In this document: piece by piece, positions 61,034 to 64,000 of the stretch
Layout: every line of letters starts with the position of its first letter
Position numbering within the stretch: the stretch's first letter is position 1
Source of the DNA: Kiritimatiellia bacterium
GTDB lineage: Bacteria > Verrucomicrobiota > Kiritimatiellia > UBA8416 > YA12-FULL-48-11
Assembly: GCA_028716365.1 (NCBI GenBank)
Contig: JAQUPZ010000002.1
Span: 769,005-833,004, forward strand
Reading direction: 5' to 3'
DNA length: 64,000 bases
Made by a program: the position numbers and the translations under genes
Notes under the pieces: model-generated
Told to the model about the DNA's origin: nothing
Seen by the model: only the letters and a program-made list of their open reading frames with translations
The model's database searches: none

Positions 61034-61781
61034 ATACCGTAGAATTACTCAGTTCGTAGATCAACACACTCAACCCGAATAAGGCAGCCGTCTCAACACG
61101 GAAAACATTCGGCCCAAAACTCACTGGTATGGCTCCTGCATCAATAGCCATCTTTAATTCCAGCGGTGTCAAATCCCCTTCTGGACCAATTAGAAGGGAC
61201 GCGGTTACAGACTTTTTTTTCCGCATTTCACTTAGGACTCCATGTAAAAGCCTGGCATTTGATGCAAGAGCCCCAACAATAAAAACATCACTATCCCTGC
61301 CGGCAGAAACAGCCTCCTCAATAGTCATAACCGGCTTAACTTCCGGTATCCACTTGACACCCGACTGTTCCGCAGCACTTATGGTTATCCTTTGCCAACG
61401 CTCCCTGCGTTCTTCTTTTCTAGCAGAATCATTCATACGCACAACAACACGCTCTGTAATCATTGGATAAATCTTGGTAACCCCAAGTTCGGTCGCTTTC
61501 TCGACAATAAGGTCCATCTTCGTTCCCTTCGGCAATGCTTGAATAAGGGAAACAGAAAATAAGGGAGGTTTAACAAATGAACTTTCTTCAACTTTAAGAA
61601 CGGCCCGCCGACCTTTTTCAATGGCTACACGTGCAACAGCATCCCGCCCCTTACCATCAAACAGTTCAACCATTTCACCGGCAGATACTCTTAGAACATT
61701 AATCAGGTGATGTTCTGATGCCGGAGGCAGAATCATTTCAGAATCATTCCAAAAGGTTGAATCAACATAACAACGATGCAT
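61023..61781 (-). CDS. rsmE: 16S rRNA (uracil-1498-N3)-methyltransferase
   Basis: 252 residues, SPOUT family. HHLINVLRVSAGEMVELFDGKGRDAVARV in the N-terminal PUA-like domain (about 22-50), QALPKGTKMDLIVEKATELGV at about 87-107, and the knotted SAM site SLLIGPEGDLTPLE at about 194-207 with FGPNVFRVETAALFGLSVLIYEL near the C-terminus. Modifies U1498 of 16S rRNA. Followed upstream by dnaJ 33 nt away. Confidence 0.93.
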   Translation of the reverse strand: MHRCYVDSTFWNDSEMILPPASEHHLINVLRVSAGEMVELFDGKGRDAVARVAIEKGRRAVLKVEESSFVKPPLFSVSLIQALPKGTKMDLIVEKATELGVTKIYPMITERVVVRMNDSARKEERRERWQRITISAAEQSGVKWIPEVKPVMTIEEAVSAGRDSDVFIVGALASNARLLHGVLSEMRKKKSVTASLLIGPEGDLTPLELKMAIDAGAIPVSFGPNVFRVETAALFGLSVLIYELSNSTVFSG

Positions 61782-61814
61782 GATTATATCTTGGTAAAAA
61801 CGTGATTAGCCCGA

Positions 61815-62990
61815 CTATTTACCCATTGCCTTTTTCCGTTCAAAGAAATTCTCGATCTTCCGTTTGAAATTTCCCATTTCCGGATAGTTGGAATTTTCCA
61901 TGACTTGAGCAAGATCACTCAGAGCCTTTCGTTGCCTTCCATTGAGTCTCACAGGGACTTCTGCTACCACTCGAACATGCAAATCGCCCCTACCGTAACC
62001 TTCCACATTCGGAACACCCTTACCCTTAAGCCTGAAAACCTTTCCAGATTCAGTACCGGGTACGAGCTTAAGCTTTGCATAACCATCAATTGTAGGAACC
62101 TCTATTTCACCACCGCCGGCAGCTACTTCAAAGCTCACCGGTACTTCACAGTATAAATCATCACCACGGCGTTGAAATATTTCATGCTCACGAACATGCA
62201 GAACAACATACAAATCTCCGGAGGACCCGCCATTATAACCGTTTTCACCCTTACCTGCAAGACGTAGTCTAGAACCAGATTCTACCCCTTGCGGTATCTT
62301 TAAAGACAGTTTCTTCCTCGTTTTTATCCGTCCGTTTCCCTGGCAGGTAACGCAGGGCGAAGTAATAACACTTCCAGAACCTCCGCATGACGGACAGGTC
62401 TGGCGAACTTGGAAGAAACCACCGCCGGAAACAACAGCCCCGCGCCCACCACATTGTCTGCATGTTTCCTTGCTACTCCCGGGTGTAACGCCACTGCCGT
62501 TACACTTAAGACATTCCTGAGTCATGGGCAGAGTTATTTCGCGCTCCGATCCAAATACCGCTTCTTCAAAATCTATTTCCAAATCAAACCGGAGATCTGC
62601 TCCCTGTTGCCGCCCGTCCCTTGAACGTCTCCGTCCACCACCGCCAAAGAAATCATCGAAAATACCACCGCCATCACCAAATATGCTTCCTAAAACATCC
62701 TGGAGATCAGACATATGTGTAAAATCCCTGGAAAAATCAAAACCGCCAGGTCCAAATGCTGATTTAACCCCGTCATGACCATATCGGTCATACTGCTGTC
62801 GCTTATTGGCATCACTAAGGACTTCATAAGCCTCTGAAATTTCCTTGAACCTGGCTTCTGCGGCGGCATCACCCGGATTTTTATCCGGATGATATTTCAT
62901 GGCCATCTTTCTATATGCTTTCTTTATTTCATCCGCTGAAGCCGTCCTGCCAACTCCAAGCAATTCATAGTAATCCTTTTTCTCCGTCAC
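61815..62990 (-). CDS. dnaJ: Chaperone DnaJ, GTG start
   Basis: 391 residues from a GTG at 62990. J domain at residues 1-70 with [14 protein letters not shown], a G/F region at about 80-130 ([24 protein letters not shown]), four zinc-finger CxxCxGxG motifs at about 155-225 ([32 protein letters not shown]), and the C-terminal substrate domains. It stimulates DnaK. The GTG overlaps the grpE stop, so the pair is coupled; dnaK is not in the window. Confidence 0.96.
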   Translation of the reverse strand: MTEKKDYYELLGVGRTASADEIKKAYRKMAMKYHPDKNPGDAAAEARFKEISEAYEVLSDANKRQQYDRYGHDGVKSAFGPGGFDFSRDFTHMSDLQDVLGSIFGDGGGIFDDFFGGGGRRRSRDGRQQGADLRFDLEIDFEEAVFGSEREITLPMTQECLKCNGSGVTPGSSKETCRQCGGRGAVVSGGGFFQVRQTCPSCGGSGSVITSPCVTCQGNGRIKTRKKLSLKIPQGVESGSRLRLAGKGENGYNGGSSGDLYVVLHVREHEIFQRRGDDLYCEVPVSFEVAAGGGEIEVPTIDGYAKLKLVPGTESGKVFRLKGKGVPNVEGYGRGDLHVRVVAEVPVRLNGRQRKALSDLAQVMENSNYPEMGNFKRKIENFFERKKAMGK

Positions 62991-63676
62991 GGTTTATTCC
63001 CTTCTTGCGAAGCTTCCGGTTGACAATTTTGATTGCTTTGAACTGGTTTTCCGCTTGAGACAACGACCCGAACAGCTCTGAGCATTTTGCCCCCCAGCAC
63101 ATAACCACGTCTAACCTGGGTAATCACCGCATTCTCAGGAATCGCGTCTGATGACATATGTGATATCGCTTCATGCTGTAAAGGATCGAACTGAACACCT
63201 TCACCGGCATCAACCGGACTTAATCCCGATTTTTTCAGGGCGGTTAACAACTGCTCTGCAACAAGCCTGAATCCATCCAACACTCCAGCATCTATTTTGT
63301 GCTCAGTCGCAGATTTAAGCGCCAATTCCAGATGGTCAAGTACCGGAAGAATTTCCTCGATAATTTCTTCATTTGCACGCTGATACAATTCGGTACGTTC
63401 ACGAATAGTTCTTTTACGAAAATTGTCAAAATCCGCAAACAATCGGAGGTATTTTTCATCATTTTCCACTTTCGTGGTATCAACAGGCATGACATCCTGC
63501 ATTTGTGGCTCAGTCTTCTTTTCAGCCTCGACCTTTATTCCATCTGTTTTATCCCCTTTCATAGAATCTTCAACAGGTAATTCAGGTATCTTTTTTTCAG
63601 ACTCCACCATTCCAGTGGTTTCTGCATTATGTTTTTTGTGCTTGTCTTTCATTCGAAGTTTTCCGCCAAAAATCAT
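62987..63676 (-). CDS. grpE: Nucleotide exchange factor GrpE
   Basis: 229 residues. An acidic and lysine-rich N-terminal 70 residues, a long coiled coil at about 75-130 ([22 protein letters not shown] is the family signature), and the C-terminal beta domain with [12 protein letters not shown] at about 168-179 and [23 protein letters not shown] at about 193-215 (in parts). ATG 63676 overlaps the stop of the zinc-ribbon gene upstream; an ATG at 63652 is possible. Works with DnaK/DnaJ. Confidence 0.93.
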   Translation of the reverse strand: MIFGGKLRMKDKHKKHNAETTGMVESEKKIPELPVEDSMKGDKTDGIKVEAEKKTEPQMQDVMPVDTTKVENDEKYLRLFADFDNFRKRTIRERTELYQRANEEIIEEILPVLDHLELALKSATEHKIDAGVLDGFRLVAEQLLTALKKSGLSPVDAGEGVQFDPLQHEAISHMSSDAIPENAVITQVRRGYVLGGKMLRAVRVVVSSGKPVQSNQNCQPEASQEGNKP

Positions 63677-63867
63677 CGTAATACAATTCCTGCCTTATCA
63701 TCCTTTACTTCGCGTGTACCCAAAGATTTACCACAAACTACACATCTATATTCATGCATTTCCGCATTCGGAAGTACCAGCAATAATCTTTCCCTTACCG
63801 GCCGGGAAATCCGGCAATTCGGACAATACAGTTCCGAAGCTCTCAAATTCTTAAACTGACTCGACAT
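63673..63867 (-). CDS. Small zinc-ribbon protein
   Basis: 64 residues from ATG 63867 (MSSQFKNLRASELYCPNC); the longer frame to 63972 runs into the rRNA terminator and is rejected. CPNC at about 15-18 and CVVCG at about 42-46 form one zinc ribbon. It is coupled to grpE by ATGA. Function unknown, perhaps in stress response or nucleic-acid binding. Confidence 0.65.
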   Translation of the reverse strand: MSSQFKNLRASELYCPNCRISRPVRERLLLVLPNAEMHEYRCVVCGKSLGTREVKDDKAGIVLR

Positions 63868-63918
63868 AAGTAAATAAAACTTATCCGCGGATACCACCTT
63901 AGTCAAGACTCTAGAAAC

Positions 63919-63954
63919 AAGAGGGGCCCTGATCTTTCGATCCGGGCCCCTCTT
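63919..63954 (-). terminator. Terminator of the rRNA operon
   Basis: AAGAGGGGCCC (63919-63929) pairs with GGGCCCCTCTT (63944-63954) around an inner GATC-TTTC-GATC hairpin. Read on the minus strand it follows the 5S rRNA end at once and is trailed by TTGTTTC. A strong GC-rich intrinsic terminator. Confidence 0.85.
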
Positions 63955-63964
63955 TAAAAAAACT

Positions 63965-64000
63965 CCCGGCAACGTGCTACTCTCACATGGCCGATCGCCA
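63965..64000 (-). rRNA. 5S rRNA, 3' end only
   Basis: On the minus strand the last bases of the window read GGCCATGTGAGAGTAGCACG then TTGCCGGGA, which is the highly conserved 3' part of bacterial 5S rRNA (CCATGyGAGAGTAG...TGCCrGG). The remainder, and presumably 23S and 16S, lie beyond the right edge. The rRNA operon reads toward the grpE-dnaJ genes. Confidence 0.85.

Noticed and set aside
63673..63972. 99-residue version of the zinc-ribbon protein
   Set aside because: The first 35 residues would be encoded by the rRNA terminator and the region just after it.

Overview
The window looks like chromosomal DNA of a Gram-negative, probably anaerobic bacterium. Outer-membrane traits are a TolC-type efflux channel, a lipoprotein and LPS-core-type glycosyltransferases. 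Anaerobic traits are an energy-converting [NiFe] hydrogenase and a DRE-TIM metallolyase that resembles Re-citrate synthase. Gene order and small-protein types remind me of the PVC group (Lentisphaerota/Kiritimatiellota), but no taxonomic marker is complete here, so this is a weak inference.

Layout. 1-1341 is the 5' part of a GT-C glycosyltransferase running off the left edge. 2457-12464 is a collinear 12-gene cluster for a complex I-like group 4 [NiFe] hydrogenase: three antiporter-like subunits, NuoJ-, K-, A-, B-, C-, D-, H- and I-like subunits, and a maturation protease. The D-like subunit keeps both CxxC nickel-iron motifs. 12477-16510 holds small accessory genes, a transporter, a membrane-anchored phosphoesterase, tRNA-Pro(CGG) and a phosphodiester glycosidase. 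16513-23603 (minus) is a housekeeping run trpS-scpA-scpB-hisC-tyrA-aroA-cmk-infA. 23725-32860 (plus) carries phosphoglycerate mutase, an FHA protein, a glycosyltransferase and a MacAB-TolC-like export operon.

32880-45909 is a 13-kb integrative element inserted in the 3' end of tRNA-Pro(GGG), with exact 45-bp direct repeats at its ends. All its complete genes are on the minus strand: tyrosine integrase (with an inserted helix-turn-helix), several orphan proteins, two paralogous replication-type proteins, a serine recombinase, a coupled run of small regulators with an excisionase-like protein, and at the far end a Shedu-type nuclease overlapping a HEPN-motif protein. The latter pair is the best candidate for an unrecognised defence module. 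Capsid, terminase, relaxase and conjugation genes are not recognisable.

45942-64000 returns to chromosome: a parvulin, a kinase, YjbQ and a lipoprotein (minus); dtd, an unknown gene, leuC, leuD and parA (plus); def and a citrate/isopropylmalate-synthase-like gene (minus); a polyprenyl-phosphate-sugar cluster (GT2, UbiA, DUF2723 GT-C; plus); then rsmE, dnaJ, grpE and a zinc-ribbon protein (minus), lying just downstream of an rRNA operon whose 5S 3' end is cut by the right edge.
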